64,000 nucleotides of DNA from Microbulbifer agarilyticus (GCF_019800665.1 NZ_JAHVKO010000001.1:372001-436000); one strand, 5' to 3'. Shown: positions 30,312 to 39,505, counted from the stretch's first letter. Notes: generated by a model from the sequence alone, not told the origin. Translations and numbers: made by a program.

Positions 30312-32582
30312 TTAGCACAAATGCTGTGACAGCTTGTCCCAATCAAAGCGCCGGGTCTGGCGGTCACTGAACAGGATTTCCACGCGGGAGTCCTCCCATT
30401 TTGTGATTCTGCCGTAGCCCAACTTCTGGTGCTTTATCCCTTCGCCCACTGCCGGTTTCTTAACAGTTGCCCGCGGTGCATTAATTTCCGGGTTGTACTC
30501 GCAGGTTGCCAGGTAGCGTAAGCCCAGTCGGGTAACCGGTACCTGCGAGCGTATATTTTCCGGCCGCTGACGCAGGGCGCTTCCCAAAATATCACACAGC
30601 GGTAGATGCATTTCGTCCAAAAATACCGACGGTTTTTGTTCGCTGTCCGCCGGGCTGCCGGCAGGCCTTTTGCCACTATTTTCCGCTGGTGGCACCAGTA
30701 AAAATAGGTTTTTACGTGCGCGGGTCATAGCGACGTACATCAAACGACGTTCGCTTTCGATCGACGCCGGAGTGGCGAAGTCTCGCTGTGGTTGGTAGGG
30801 CATATTGTGGGTAGTGAGGGACGGAATGATTACCTGATCCCACTCCAGTCCTTTGGCCTGATGCATGGTGGTGATTTGAATAACCCCATTTTTCTGAGCA
30901 TCTTCTCCGTTGCTGTCCTCTTCACTGCTTTCCTTCTGGTGCTGCTCCTGTAGTTGCTGCAGGTGGGCCAGGGCATCTTGTGGCGGTAGCTTCAGTTGGT
31001 CCAAATACTGGACAAAGGCGATGATCGTCTGCTGCTTTTCTTCCGCCTGCTGGCGGTTGAAGGCGTCTTCCGCAATGCCGTTCAGGAAGTCCAGCTCGCC
31101 CAATTGCCGGCGCACCAGTTCGCCGGCCATACCGCGCCAATGCTCCACTTGTTTCAGTAGCTCGGCCCTTTGCCGCAGGCGCTTGCTCTGGGGTTGGCTG
31201 AGTGATTCCGGTATCAGGGTAAGTAGGGTGCCTCCCCAATCTTTTTCCTGTCGGGATAGCTGTTCGCACAGGGGCTCCAGTACCGCACGCGCTATACGTA
31301 CGTGGGGTGCGGTGAGCCATTCGTACAGGCCTTTGGCGCGTCGCGCGCGGGGCAGCTCGCGGAAGCGCCCGGAGGCAATATTCAAACTCCAGAACAGAGG
31401 GCGCAGCTCGCGGCGGGAGAGTACCGTATTGCGATTGCCCGAACGGTAGGGAATATTGTTGGCCAGTAGTGCCAGCTCCAGTGGTGCCGCGAGAGACCAG
31501 AGGCGTACCAGGATGGCGATTTCTCCGAGGTCGCTACCATTCTGGCGGCAGCGGCGGAGATGCTCCACCAGCCACTTGCCTTCGTTGGCTGCAGTGACTT
31601 GTTGGATTGCGGTTTCCGCATCTGGGATGCCCGATACACAGAGAATGTCCGCTCTTTCCCGGTTGTTCTGGATGAAGTGATTGGCCGCCAGCGACAGTGT
31701 GTGCCCATAGCGGAAAGTGCGGCTCAGGCGGTACACGTTGGACGGGGGGAAATCGCCATCAAACAGGCGCAACAAAAATTCCGGGCGCGAGCCACGCCAT
31801 TCGTAAATAGTCTGATCCGGGTCGCCAATGGCAATCACATTGCCGGACTTCCCATACAGTACCCGCAACAGGAAATGTTGCACTTCGTTGATGTCCTGGT
31901 ATTCATCAACCAGCAGGTCTTCATAGTGGCTGCCGTAGGCTTCGGCCATTTCCGGGTTCAGTTTCAGTTGCAGGGCGGGGTCGTACAGCAGGTCTGCATA
32001 GGTAACCGCTTTTTGTTCCCGCCGCCAGTCTTCAAAGTGGCGGAATACCTTGAGGAAATAGCGGTAGTCATCACCGAGCTTGAGCCGCTCAAAGGCACTG
32101 AGGTCTCCGTCGAGGGTGGTTTTGGTGAAGTCGATAAAAAATTCTGCGGCTTCCGTCTCCGACTGCTTGCGCGCACGGATATCTTCCAGGTCTGCCGGTG
32201 GTGCACAGGCTTCGATGGATTTCCAGACCTGCAATTGCACCAGGGACTGCGGCAGGGGCGAAAGGTTTGTCTGCGGCAGTTGGCCCGCGGCCATCATGCG
32301 CTGGTAGAGGCGATAGCCCAGGCTGTGAAAGGTGTTTACCGCGGGGCTTTTCTGGCCGCACAGCGCCTGCACGCGCACACTGAAATCTTCGCGCGCGCTG
32401 CGGTTGTACATCACCACCAGGATGCGCCGGGGGTCTACCCCGGCACCGAGTCGGTTCTTGATGTAGTGGAGCAGGGCGGTGGTTTTTCCGGAGCCGGCCA
32501 CGGCGATAATCTTGGCGTGGCCGCCGGGGTGGTTGGCAATAGCCTGCTGCTCTTCCGTGAGATTGGACTCTTTGCCTGACAT
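30312..32582 (-). CDS. UvrD/PcrA-like superfamily 1 DNA helicase
   Basis: This is a 756-residue 3'-5' SF1A helicase. The Q-motif is LTEEQQAIA, Walker A is VAGSGKTTAL, motif II is LLVDEYQDIN, motif III is IGDPDQTIYEWRGS, motif V is MHQAKGLEWDQVI and motif VI is MYVAMTRARKNL. The C-terminal KLGYGRITKWEDSRVEILF resembles the tail that binds partners in UvrD and PcrA. The gene is not the main UvrD by gene order, and it may act in repair or replication restart. The ATG giving MSGKESNLTEE is preferred over one 24 bp upstream because it places the Q-motif normally. Confidence 0.88.
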   Translation of the reverse strand: MSGKESNLTEEQQAIANHPGGHAKIIAVAGSGKTTALLHYIKNRLGAGVDPRRILVVMYNRSAREDFSVRVQALCGQKSPAVNTFHSLGYRLYQRMMAAGQLPQTNLSPLPQSLVQLQVWKSIEACAPPADLEDIRARKQSETEAAEFFIDFTKTTLDGDLSAFERLKLGDDYRYFLKVFRHFEDWRREQKAVTYADLLYDPALQLKLNPEMAEAYGSHYEDLLVDEYQDINEVQHFLLRVLYGKSGNVIAIGDPDQTIYEWRGSRPEFLLRLFDGDFPPSNVYRLSRTFRYGHTLSLAANHFIQNNRERADILCVSGIPDAETAIQQVTAANEGKWLVEHLRRCRQNGSDLGEIAILVRLWSLAAPLELALLANNIPYRSGNRNTVLSRRELRPLFWSLNIASGRFRELPRARRAKGLYEWLTAPHVRIARAVLEPLCEQLSRQEKDWGGTLLTLIPESLSQPQSKRLRQRAELLKQVEHWRGMAGELVRRQLGELDFLNGIAEDAFNRQQAEEKQQTIIAFVQYLDQLKLPPQDALAHLQQLQEQHQKESSEEDSNGEDAQKNGVIQITTMHQAKGLEWDQVIIPSLTTHNMPYQPQRDFATPASIESERRLMYVAMTRARKNLFLLVPPAENSGKRPAGSPADSEQKPSVFLDEMHLPLCDILGSALRQRPENIRSQVPVTRLGLRYLATCEYNPEINAPRATVKKPAVGEGIKHQKLGYGRITKWEDSRVEILFSDRQTRRFDWDKLSQHLC

Positions 32583-32658
32583 AAGAATTCTGTACACCTG
32601 AAACATGCAATCTGAATACTGTATATATTGCCAGTATAGTTGGAAGGGGTACAGGGCT

Positions 32659-34395
32659 TTATGTGGTCTCGCTGGTCGGCGGCGGCTCTTCTTCGCCGTG
32701 ACGCAATGCCAGCTCGGCGATGTAGGAGGAGAGGAAGATACGCCCGGTCAGTTTCTCCAAGAGCTTGGAGCGGCTCAGGCGATCCAGTACAGGGCTTTTG
32801 ACTTCGGCCATGTGCAGGCGAATGTCGCGGCTTCTCAGGTCCTTGTTGATCTGGTGCAGCCGCTCCAGCGCGGTGCCGTCGATGCGGCTGACCGATGACA
32901 GAATCAACACCAGGTCCCGGGTGTCCGGGTGTCGCTTCAGTTCGCTCAGCAGGCGGTCTTCCACCGCGCTGATATTGCTGAAGAACAGGCTCTCATCGAT
33001 ACGCAGAAACAGGATGTCTTTCTGGGTCTCGACATTGTGGCGCAATACATTGCGAAAGTGTTCGGTACCCGGAACCCGTCCAACCACCGCAATATGCGGC
33101 CGGCTGCTACGCCAGATCAGGGTGGCGAACGAGAGGCCAATTCCCAGAGCAATTCCTGCCTCGACTCCAAACAAGATCACCCCGGCAAAGGTGCAGAACA
33201 TGGCGATACCGTCGGTGCGGTCGTAGCGCCAGTTGTGAATGAAGCCGCTGTAATCGAACAGGCTGGCCGCAGCGACGATGATGATCGCCGCCAGTACCGT
33301 AAGAGGCAGCGCACTAAACACACCGGTGAGATACAGCAGTACCGGAATCATCATCAGGCCAGCCATAACACCGGCCAGAGGCGAGGCGGCGCCGGCCTCG
33401 GCGTTCACCGCCGTGCGGGAAAAGCTGCCCGCCACTGGCAAGCCACCGGAGAGACTGCTGGTAATGTTGGCGGCTCCCAGTCCCAACAGCTCGCCATCGG
33501 CATCCAGTCGCTGGCCGCGCCGCGCTGCCACGGCCTGGGCAATGGAAAGGCTTTCTACGAAGGTCAGTAGGGCAATAATCAGCGCCGGTAACACTAGCCG
33601 ATAAATAAGGCTCCAGTTCCAGTCGGGTAACACGATGTTGGGCAGTCCAGCGGGTATTTCGCCGATGACCTCGAGCCTGTCCTCGAGTTTGAATTGATGC
33701 ACCAGTGCGATGGCGGAAAGCACCAGCAGCATCGGCACCAATCGCGCCGCGAGCCGGGCTACCTGCTTGGGTGCACCGAGGCGAAACAGTGTCATTGGCA
33801 GCCATATACGACTGACGATCAAGATCACCGCTGCAGTAATCCCAAAAGCCATGGGCAGCAGATGGGCCTCCGGCAGGTGCTCGATGATATGCAGCAGCTT
33901 GACCGAGGCCGTCTCCCCGTCGACCTTGATTCCCAGGAGGGCGGGAATCTGCCCGACGATAATCAGCGCGGCGGCACCGGAGACGAAGCCGCTGATCACC
34001 GGGTGGCTGAGTAGGTTGGACAGCGCGCCCATCTTGAGCAGGCCCATGGCGAATAGAAAAGCGCCGCTCAGCAGGGTGAGAATGATCGCCGCGCCGATAT
34101 ACTCCGGGCTGCCGATGGCTGCCAGCGGAGTGAGCGCCGATACCGTCATAAGAGACAGCACTGCGGCAGGGCCTATCGCCATGGCCGTGCTGCTGCCAAA
34201 CACCGCGTAGGCAATAAGCGGCACCAGGCTGGCGTAGAGTCCAACGTGAGGTGGCAAGCCGGCGAGCAGAGCGTAGGCCAGCCCCTGCGGCACCAGCAAC
34301 ATACCTGACACCAGCGCTGCGGTGAGGTCGGAGAGCAACCACTGGCGGCGGTAGCGTCTAAGCCATTTTGGTATGAGTCGGTATGCCCGTATCAC
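32659..34395 (-). CDS. SulP-family anion transporter with STAS domain (first copy)
   Basis: This 578-residue inner-membrane transporter of the SLC26/SulP family carries sulfate, bicarbonate or related anions. The N-terminal region has the family signature LLVPQGLAYALLAGLPPHVGLYASLVPLIAYAVFGSS and about ten to twelve helices. A cytoplasmic STAS domain runs from about 450 to the end (ILFLRIDESLFFSNI ... SRIDGTALE). It lies downstream of the YeeE/YedE pair and the BigR-type regulator on the same strand. A paralogue stands on the other arm of the island, and both share TEHFRN before the STAS domain. Substrate is inferred to be a sulfur oxyanion from context. Confidence 0.85.
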   Translation of the reverse strand: MIRAYRLIPKWLRRYRRQWLLSDLTAALVSGMLLVPQGLAYALLAGLPPHVGLYASLVPLIAYAVFGSSTAMAIGPAAVLSLMTVSALTPLAAIGSPEYIGAAIILTLLSGAFLFAMGLLKMGALSNLLSHPVISGFVSGAAALIIVGQIPALLGIKVDGETASVKLLHIIEHLPEAHLLPMAFGITAAVILIVSRIWLPMTLFRLGAPKQVARLAARLVPMLLVLSAIALVHQFKLEDRLEVIGEIPAGLPNIVLPDWNWSLIYRLVLPALIIALLTFVESLSIAQAVAARRGQRLDADGELLGLGAANITSSLSGGLPVAGSFSRTAVNAEAGAASPLAGVMAGLMMIPVLLYLTGVFSALPLTVLAAIIIVAAASLFDYSGFIHNWRYDRTDGIAMFCTFAGVILFGVEAGIALGIGLSFATLIWRSSRPHIAVVGRVPGTEHFRNVLRHNVETQKDILFLRIDESLFFSNISAVEDRLLSELKRHPDTRDLVLILSSVSRIDGTALERLHQINKDLRSRDIRLHMAEVKSPVLDRLSRSKLLEKLTGRIFLSSYIAELALRHGEEEPPPTSETT

Positions 34396-34551
34396 TTGCG
34401 CGGTTGTGGTCCAGAGGCCGGAGGGATTCCATCAGGATAGCCTCTGGATTATCCCGCGGGGGGACCGCGGGAATCAGGTAGGTGATAGAAGGGGCTTGTC
34501 GAAGGTCAATGGCGACCAAGTGAAGAGTTAGACGAGCCCCAATCCTGAGGG

Positions 34552-34974
34552 TCAGCTGGCGCGACGCTCCAGCAAGCGGAACCCCAGCATTCCCGCAATC
34601 ATCGCCACAGCAAATACCAGTGCGCCAGGCTCCAGTGCGCCGCTGGCCACGATTCCCGGGCCGGGACAGAAACCCGCAAGACCCCAGCCGATACCAAACG
34701 CAAGGCTTCCCAGAATCAAGCGTTTGTCGAGCGCACGCTTGCCCGGCAGCTGAATAGGTCCACCGAGTACCGCAGCTTGCCGTTTCTTAGCCAAAGCGAA
34801 GGCCGGCAAGCCGACGGCGATAGCACCGCCCATCACCAGCATCAGTGAGGGGTCCCAGGCGCCGAACAAATCGAGGAAGCCGAGGACTTTCTCCGGATTG
34901 GCCATGCCGGACAGTAGTAAACCGAAGCTGAAAATCAGACCGGCGATAAACGCAGAAAAGGTCGCTTTATTCAT
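34552..34974 (-). CDS. YeeE/YedE half-protein, C-terminal type
   Basis: This 140-residue membrane protein corresponds to the second half of YeeE/YedE (TsuA-like) sulfur-compound channels, with the conserved GFCPGPGI motif and four hydrophobic segments. TsuA takes up thiosulfate in its full-length form. Here the two halves are separate genes, as in the pmpA-pmpB pairs of BigR regulons. The ATG giving MNKATFSAF lies 4 bp after the stop codon of the upstream half, so the two are translated in tandem. Confidence 0.85.
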   Translation of the reverse strand: MNKATFSAFIAGLIFSFGLLLSGMANPEKVLGFLDLFGAWDPSLMLVMGGAIAVGLPAFALAKKRQAAVLGGPIQLPGKRALDKRLILGSLAFGIGWGLAGFCPGPGIVASGALEPGALVFAVAMIAGMLGFRLLERRAS

Positions 34975-34978
34975 GGTC

Positions 34979-35413
34979 TCAGGCTCCCAGCAGGTGACGG
35001 ACGACGTAGACGGTGGCAAAGCCGCCAAACATAAAGGTCATGGTGGCCGCGAGCGACCTTGGGGAAAGTCGCGACAAACCGCAGACGCCGTGTCCGCTGG
35101 TGCAGCCCGCGGCGTAGCGGGTGCCAATGCCCACCAGCAGGCCGGCGGCAATCAGGACCGGGTAACTGGCGCGTATCTCAATCGCGGGCAGGGCATGGAA
35201 CAGGGCCCAAATCCCGGGGCCGGCGAGCAGGCCGAGAATAAAGGCAAATTGCCAACCGCGGTTACCGCGCTCGTTATTCAGCAGTCCGCCCAAAATTCCG
35301 GAAATGCCCGCCACGCGGCCGTTCATCAGGATGAGCCAGGCACTGGCGAGTCCGATCAGCAGGCCGCCGGCGAGGGCGCTCCCGGGGGTAAATGCGTTCC
35401 AGTCGATGTTCAT
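34979..35413 (-). CDS. YeeE/YedE half-protein, N-terminal type
   Basis: This 144-residue membrane protein is the first half of a YeeE/YedE channel. It has the diagnostic GCTSGHGVCGLSRLSPRS segment, whose cysteines relay sulfur compounds in characterised relatives. Four hydrophobic helices are visible. It lies 9 bp after the BigR-type regulator and just before the second half gene, so regulator and channel form one operon. Confidence 0.87.
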   Translation of the reverse strand: MNIDWNAFTPGSALAGGLLIGLASAWLILMNGRVAGISGILGGLLNNERGNRGWQFAFILGLLAGPGIWALFHALPAIEIRASYPVLIAAGLLVGIGTRYAAGCTSGHGVCGLSRLSPRSLAATMTFMFGGFATVYVVRHLLGA

Positions 35414-35422
35414 GGTGGCGTG

Positions 35423-35737
35423 TTACTCCGCGCAATACAGTTGATAGAGGGTTTGAAGCAGGGTCAGGACTTTGGGGTCGGCCACTTGATAGAAGACGCG
35501 TTTACCTTCCCTGCGCGTTGTGACCAGCCCTTCTCTGCGCAACACGCCGAGTTGTTGCGACAGGCTCGGCTGGTGGATACCCAGCCGCTCCTCGATGTCC
35601 CCGACACACAGCTCTTCCTGGCTCAGCTGACACAACAGCAGCAGACGATCCTGGTTGCCAAGTGAGCGCAGCAAGGCTGACGCCTGGCTGGCAGCATCGC
35701 GCATCTTGTCCAGCTGTAAATCACTGGTGTCGGGCAT
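35423..35737 (-). CDS. bigR: BigR/SqrR-type persulfide-sensing ArsR-family repressor
   Basis: This 104-residue winged-helix repressor has an ArsR-type recognition region (VGDIEERLGIHQPSLSQQLGVLRREGLV). C36 and C102 are 66 residues apart, the same spacing as the disulfide/tetrasulfide-forming pair of SqrR (C41, C107) and BigR (C42, C108). There is one more cysteine, C44. These proteins release DNA when reactive sulfur species link the two cysteines. The neighbours (YeeE/YedE halves, persulfide dioxygenase, DUF442) are the known BigR targets. The ATG was chosen over an upstream TTG for length and fold. Confidence 0.87.
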   Translation of the reverse strand: MPDTSDLQLDKMRDAASQASALLRSLGNQDRLLLLCQLSQEELCVGDIEERLGIHQPSLSQQLGVLRREGLVTTRREGKRVFYQVADPKVLTLLQTLYQLYCAE

Positions 35738-35790
35738 AGGGTGTTTCCAAAGTCTTGGTCTAGGGCCGTCTGGCCGCAATCAATTACACA

Positions 35791-35846
35791 AGAAATATTA
35801 TATTGAAAAGTATATTGTTGGAAGCTATATTTCTATTTGTTATTAT
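35791..35846. promoter_or_regulatory. Divergent promoters and likely BigR operator
   Basis: This AT-rich stretch lies between the two divergent sulfur operons. On the plus strand TTGGAA (35818) and TATTAT (35841) are 17 bp apart. On the minus strand a perfect TATAAT lies at 35802-35797. The heptamer TATATTG is repeated directly at 35799 and 35811, and GAAATATT/TATATTTC form an imperfect inverted repeat around both. The sites overlap both promoters, which fits one repressor shutting both arms. Confidence 0.6.
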
Positions 35847-35877
35847 CTTATTCGATAAATATATATGAGGTGTGCTA

Positions 35878-36756
35878 ATGACCGATATGGCTGTTCGACC
35901 GCTTGTGCAGGCTTTTCTCGATCCGGACTCGGAGACATGGAGCTATGTGATCTATGACCGGGAAGGCGGCAGCGCGGCAGTTATCGATGCGGTACTCGAC
36001 TTCGATAATGCCTCGGGGCGCACCTGTACCGATGGGGCGAGCAAGATCGTCGAATTCGTGCAGGGCAAAGACCTGACCGTGGAGTGGATTCTGGAAACCC
36101 ATGCCCATGCCGACCACCTCTCTGCCGCACCGTTTATTCGCGAGCAGCTGGGCGGCAAGATTGCCATTGGTGAGCATATCCGCCAGGTGCAGGGGATCTT
36201 CCGGGAAGTGTTCAACCTGGAGCGAGAATTCCTTGCGGACGGATCCCAGTTTGACCACCTGTTTCACGATGGTGATACCTTCACCATTGGTGAACTCAAG
36301 GGCCAAGTCATCTACGTACCGGGACACACCCCGGCGGATATGGCGTGGCTGATTGGCGACGCGCTGTTTGTTGGCGACACCCTGTTCTTGCCGGATGTGG
36401 GCAGCGCCCGCTGTGATTTTCCTGGAGGGGATGCGCACGCGCTGTATCAGTCCGTGCAAAAACTGCTGGCGCTTCCCGAAGATACGCGCATGTTTATGTG
36501 TCACGACTACCCGCCCAATGGAAGCCGCGCGCATGAATATGAAACCACGGTGGGTGCGCAGAAGCGCAGCAATATCCATCTCCATCAGGGGGTGAGTGAA
36601 GCGGACTTCGTAACAATGCGTACCGAGCGCGACGCTACCCTGGCGATACCGCGGCTAATTTTGCCCTCGATTCAAGTCAACATTCGCGCCGGTGAAATGC
36701 CACCTGCGGAAGACAATGGCACCGTGTATCTCAAGGTGCCGATTAACAAATTGTGA
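35878..36756 (+). CDS. Persulfide dioxygenase-like metallo-beta-lactamase protein (Blh/ETHE1 group)
   Basis: This 292-residue metallo-beta-lactamase fold protein has the metal motif HAHADH (H75, H77, D79, H80) and further ligands in VPGHTPADMAWLIGDALFVGDTL. It matches the Blh hydrolase of BigR operons and the ETHE1-like persulfide dioxygenases, which oxidise glutathione persulfide to sulfite using mononuclear iron. A TGAGG ribosome site precedes the ATG at 7 bp. The gene starts the plus-strand arm of the island and is 19 bp ahead of the DUF442 gene. Confidence 0.85.
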   Translation: MTDMAVRPLVQAFLDPDSETWSYVIYDREGGSAAVIDAVLDFDNASGRTCTDGASKIVEFVQGKDLTVEWILETHAHADHLSAAPFIREQLGGKIAIGEHIRQVQGIFREVFNLEREFLADGSQFDHLFHDGDTFTIGELKGQVIYVPGHTPADMAWLIGDALFVGDTLFLPDVGSARCDFPGGDAHALYQSVQKLLALPEDTRMFMCHDYPPNGSRAHEYETTVGAQKRSNIHLHQGVSEADFVTMRTERDATLAIPRLILPSIQVNIRAGEMPPAEDNGTVYLKVPINKL

Positions 36757-36775
36757 GTTTGGGAGATAGTGACTA

Positions 36776-37183
36776 ATGGATCTTAAACAACTGAATGAAC
36801 AGGTATCGGTATCCGCTGAGCCGGCGCTGGATGACATGGCGCAGCTCGCAAAAGCCGGTGTAGAAATTGTGGTGTGCAACCGCCCCGAGCACGAATCAGA
36901 GGACATCCCGACCTATGACGAACTGGATCGGGCGGTGACTGACGCCGGGATGCAGTTCGTTGCGATCCCATTCTCCCGCGGCCAGATGCAGCCTGCACAC
37001 TGTGAGGCGTTCGCCAAGTTACTCGCGAATGGCAAGAAAGTGCACGCCTTTTGCCGCACCGGCAATCGCGCCTGTAACCTGTGGGCTGCCGCTGGCTGCA
37101 TAAATGGTGCGGATAGAAAACAGTTGCAGCAGGCGGCAACAAATGCCGGCTTTGATGTCAGCGGTGTTCTGGTCACCTACTAA
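36776..37183 (+). CDS. DUF442 / TIGR01244 phosphatase-like sulfurtransferase domain protein
   Basis: This 135-residue single-domain protein has a PTP/rhodanese-type loop HAFCRTGNRA with C93 and R99. In several BigR systems the same domain is fused to the beta-lactamase-like dioxygenase, but here it is a separate gene. It probably moves sulfane sulfur in the persulfide pathway, though only family context supports that. Its 3' end overlaps the start of the SulP gene by about 40 bp. Confidence 0.82.
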   Translation: MDLKQLNEQVSVSAEPALDDMAQLAKAGVEIVVCNRPEHESEDIPTYDELDRAVTDAGMQFVAIPFSRGQMQPAHCEAFAKLLANGKKVHAFCRTGNRACNLWAAAGCINGADRKQLQQAATNAGFDVSGVLVTY

Positions 37184-38900
37184 GCGGTGGCTGCCCGCCG
37201 CCCAATGGCTTCCCGGTTACTCCCTTGTACAGTTGCATAGGGATTTACTGGCGGCGGTAATTGTCACCGTAATGCTGATTCCGCAATCCCTGGCCTATGC
37301 ACTGTTGGCAGGTCTGCCTGCGGAAGTGGGACTGTATGCGAGCATTGCACCGCTAGTTGCCTATGCCTTGTTTGGCAGCAGTCGCACCTTATCGGTGGGG
37401 CCCGTCGCCGTTGCTTCGCTGATGAGTGCCACCGCACTGGGGCAGGTGGCCGCACAAAGTAGCGCTGAATATTTGGCTGCGGCGATATTACTGGCAACGC
37501 TATCCGGCCTGTTTCTGCTTTTGCTTGGCGTATTGCGGCTGGGTTTTCTGGCTAACTTCCTGTCACATCCGGTAATCGCTGGTTTTATTACCGCGTCCGG
37601 AGTGCTCATTGCCTTCAGTCAGTTAAAGCACCTGATGGGCATATCTGCGCAGGGCGATAACTTGCCCGCGTTACTGCATTCCATGTCGGCCTCTGTAGGT
37701 GAGATTAATCTCACTACTTTGGCGCTGGGAGCGGGGGTGCTGCTGTTCTTGTTCTGGTCTCGCCGTGGGGCAGTATCGCTGCTCCAGTCTCTCGGTGCCT
37801 CGAAAAACGCCGCAGAATTGCTGGTTAAGGCGGCTCCCGTAGTGGGGGTGATCGCTACCATTCTGATGGTTGCTGGGCTGGATCTGGAAGCGCGCGGTGT
37901 GGCACTGGTAGGGAATATTCCCGGCGGTTTACCGAGCTTTAGCTGGCCTGCATTCTCCCTGGATCTTGTTGAGCAGCTCTGGTTGCCTGCGGTGATGATT
38001 TCCATCATCGGCTACGTGGAGTCGGTTTCCGTTGCCAAGACACTCGCTGCGCGCTGCCGGCAACAGATTGATATGAACCAGGAGCTGGTGGGGCTGGGAG
38101 CCGCGAATGTCGCGTCCGGTATTTCCGGCGGGTTTCCGGTTACCGGTGGTTTTTCTCGCTCGGTGGTGAATTTTGACGCGGGTGCTGAAACCCAAATGGC
38201 GAGTGTATTCACCGCGATCGGCATCGCGCTGGCGGCCGTGTTTCTGACCCCATTTCTCTATTACCTGCCGAAGGCAACGCTCGCTGCGACCATAATCGTG
38301 GCGGTGCTCTCGCTGGTGGATTTTTCCATTCTACGCAAAACCTGGCGCTTTTCGCCGAGTGATTTTGTTGCGGTCCTGGTAACCATCGTGGTCACCCTGT
38401 TGTTTGGGGTTGAGGCGGGGGTTTCCTGCGGTGTGGCGGCGTCCATCGTTTTGTTCCTGTATCGCACCTCCAAACCGCATATTGCCGAAGTGGGCCTGGT
38501 GGAAGGCACCGAGCACTTCCGCAATATCAAGCGTCACAATGTCGTCACCGTGCCACAGGTGCTCACAATCCGGGTCGATGAAAGCCTGATGTTTTCCAAC
38601 GCTGCATTTCTGGAAGAGCGCGTCTATGCCGACGTGGCGGCCAACCCGGATATCCGTCATGTGGTGCTGATGTGCAGTGCGGTGAACGAGATAGACTGGA
38701 GCGCCTTGGAAACCCTGGAATCAGTGAATGCGCAGCTGGCAGAGGCGGGTATTTGCCTGCACCTGTCGGAAGTGAAAGGGCCGGTGATGGATAACCTGGA
38801 ACAGAGCGGCTTTGTGGAAGAAATTTCCGGGCAGATCTTTTTTACCCAGTACCAGGCATTTACCTATTTGCGTAACGAAATGGATTCAGGGGCGGATTAG
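37143..38900 (+). CDS. SulP-family anion transporter with STAS domain (second copy)
   Basis: This is a 585-residue paralogue of the SulP transporter on the other arm, with VMLIPQSLAYALLAGLPAEVG near the N-terminus, about ten to twelve helices and a C-terminal STAS domain (LTIRVDESLMFSNAAF ... NEIDWSALE). The frame overlaps the DUF442 gene, so translation is probably coupled. Two ATGs are possible (37143 and 37155). I took the first. Its place downstream of the dioxygenase suggests it exports the sulfite or thiosulfate formed, but the direction and substrate are not shown. Confidence 0.83.
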   Translation: MPALMSAVFWSPTKRWLPAAQWLPGYSLVQLHRDLLAAVIVTVMLIPQSLAYALLAGLPAEVGLYASIAPLVAYALFGSSRTLSVGPVAVASLMSATALGQVAAQSSAEYLAAAILLATLSGLFLLLLGVLRLGFLANFLSHPVIAGFITASGVLIAFSQLKHLMGISAQGDNLPALLHSMSASVGEINLTTLALGAGVLLFLFWSRRGAVSLLQSLGASKNAAELLVKAAPVVGVIATILMVAGLDLEARGVALVGNIPGGLPSFSWPAFSLDLVEQLWLPAVMISIIGYVESVSVAKTLAARCRQQIDMNQELVGLGAANVASGISGGFPVTGGFSRSVVNFDAGAETQMASVFTAIGIALAAVFLTPFLYYLPKATLAATIIVAVLSLVDFSILRKTWRFSPSDFVAVLVTIVVTLLFGVEAGVSCGVAASIVLFLYRTSKPHIAEVGLVEGTEHFRNIKRHNVVTVPQVLTIRVDESLMFSNAAFLEERVYADVAANPDIRHVVLMCSAVNEIDWSALETLESVNAQLAEAGICLHLSEVKGPVMDNLEQSGFVEEISGQIFFTQYQAFTYLRNEMDSGAD

Positions 38901-38904
38901 GTTT

Positions 38905-39474
38905 TTACCCCTGTGACGCAAACAGGTAGGGAAACAGTGCGCGCTTCTCGTCGTCACTGAGCGACTCCACCCGCACAATATTGTTGTGCGGGATGGATTC
39001 CGGATCCGGATAATTTTTCAGGCCGCGCTCCATGCTGGCTTCCCGCAAAATGTGCAGAATCGGGTAAGGGGAGCGGTTGGTGAGGTTTTCCGGATCTTCG
39101 GGCTCGGTGTCCGCAAACTGGTAGTGGGGGTGGAAGCTGGCGATCTGGTAGGTGCCTTCATAGCCCTGGCGCTTTAACAGCCACTCGGCGTCATCCAGAA
39201 AGAAATTGTAATCGTGGAAGTCGCGCAGCTGTGTGGGCAGTATCAGCAGCGTGGTTTCTACCTCCTGCTCATTACAGCGATCCAGCACCTGAAATTCTTG
39301 TAACAGCTCTTCCAGCAAAACCTCGTTGCATTTATCACCGGCAGCTTCACTCACCACAAAACGAATCTGCCCGGCGCGCAGTGGTTTGCGGGCGAAGGGG
39401 CACAGGTTCAGCCCCACCACCACATCCTGCAGCCAGCGTTCTACCTGGGCGACAATTGGATCACTGTCGGTCAT
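38905..39474 (-). CDS. DUF1415 family protein
   Basis: This is a 189-residue soluble protein of the DUF1415 family, with the conserved WLQDVVVGLNLCPFARKP start, the LRDFHDYNFFLDDAEWLL middle and SFHPHYQFADT ... YPILHILREASM ends. Conserved His, Asp and Cys residues suggest a metal or redox role, but none is established. It converges on the SulP gene with only 4 bp between stop codons and lies downstream of the DUF2058 gene. Confidence 0.85.
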   Translation of the reverse strand: MTDSDPIVAQVERWLQDVVVGLNLCPFARKPLRAGQIRFVVSEAAGDKCNEVLLEELLQEFQVLDRCNEQEVETTLLILPTQLRDFHDYNFFLDDAEWLLKRQGYEGTYQIASFHPHYQFADTEPEDPENLTNRSPYPILHILREASMERGLKNYPDPESIPHNNIVRVESLSDDEKRALFPYLFASQG

Positions 39475-39505
39475 ATTGACTCCGGGAAGCGGTTCCGGGC
39501 CCGCG

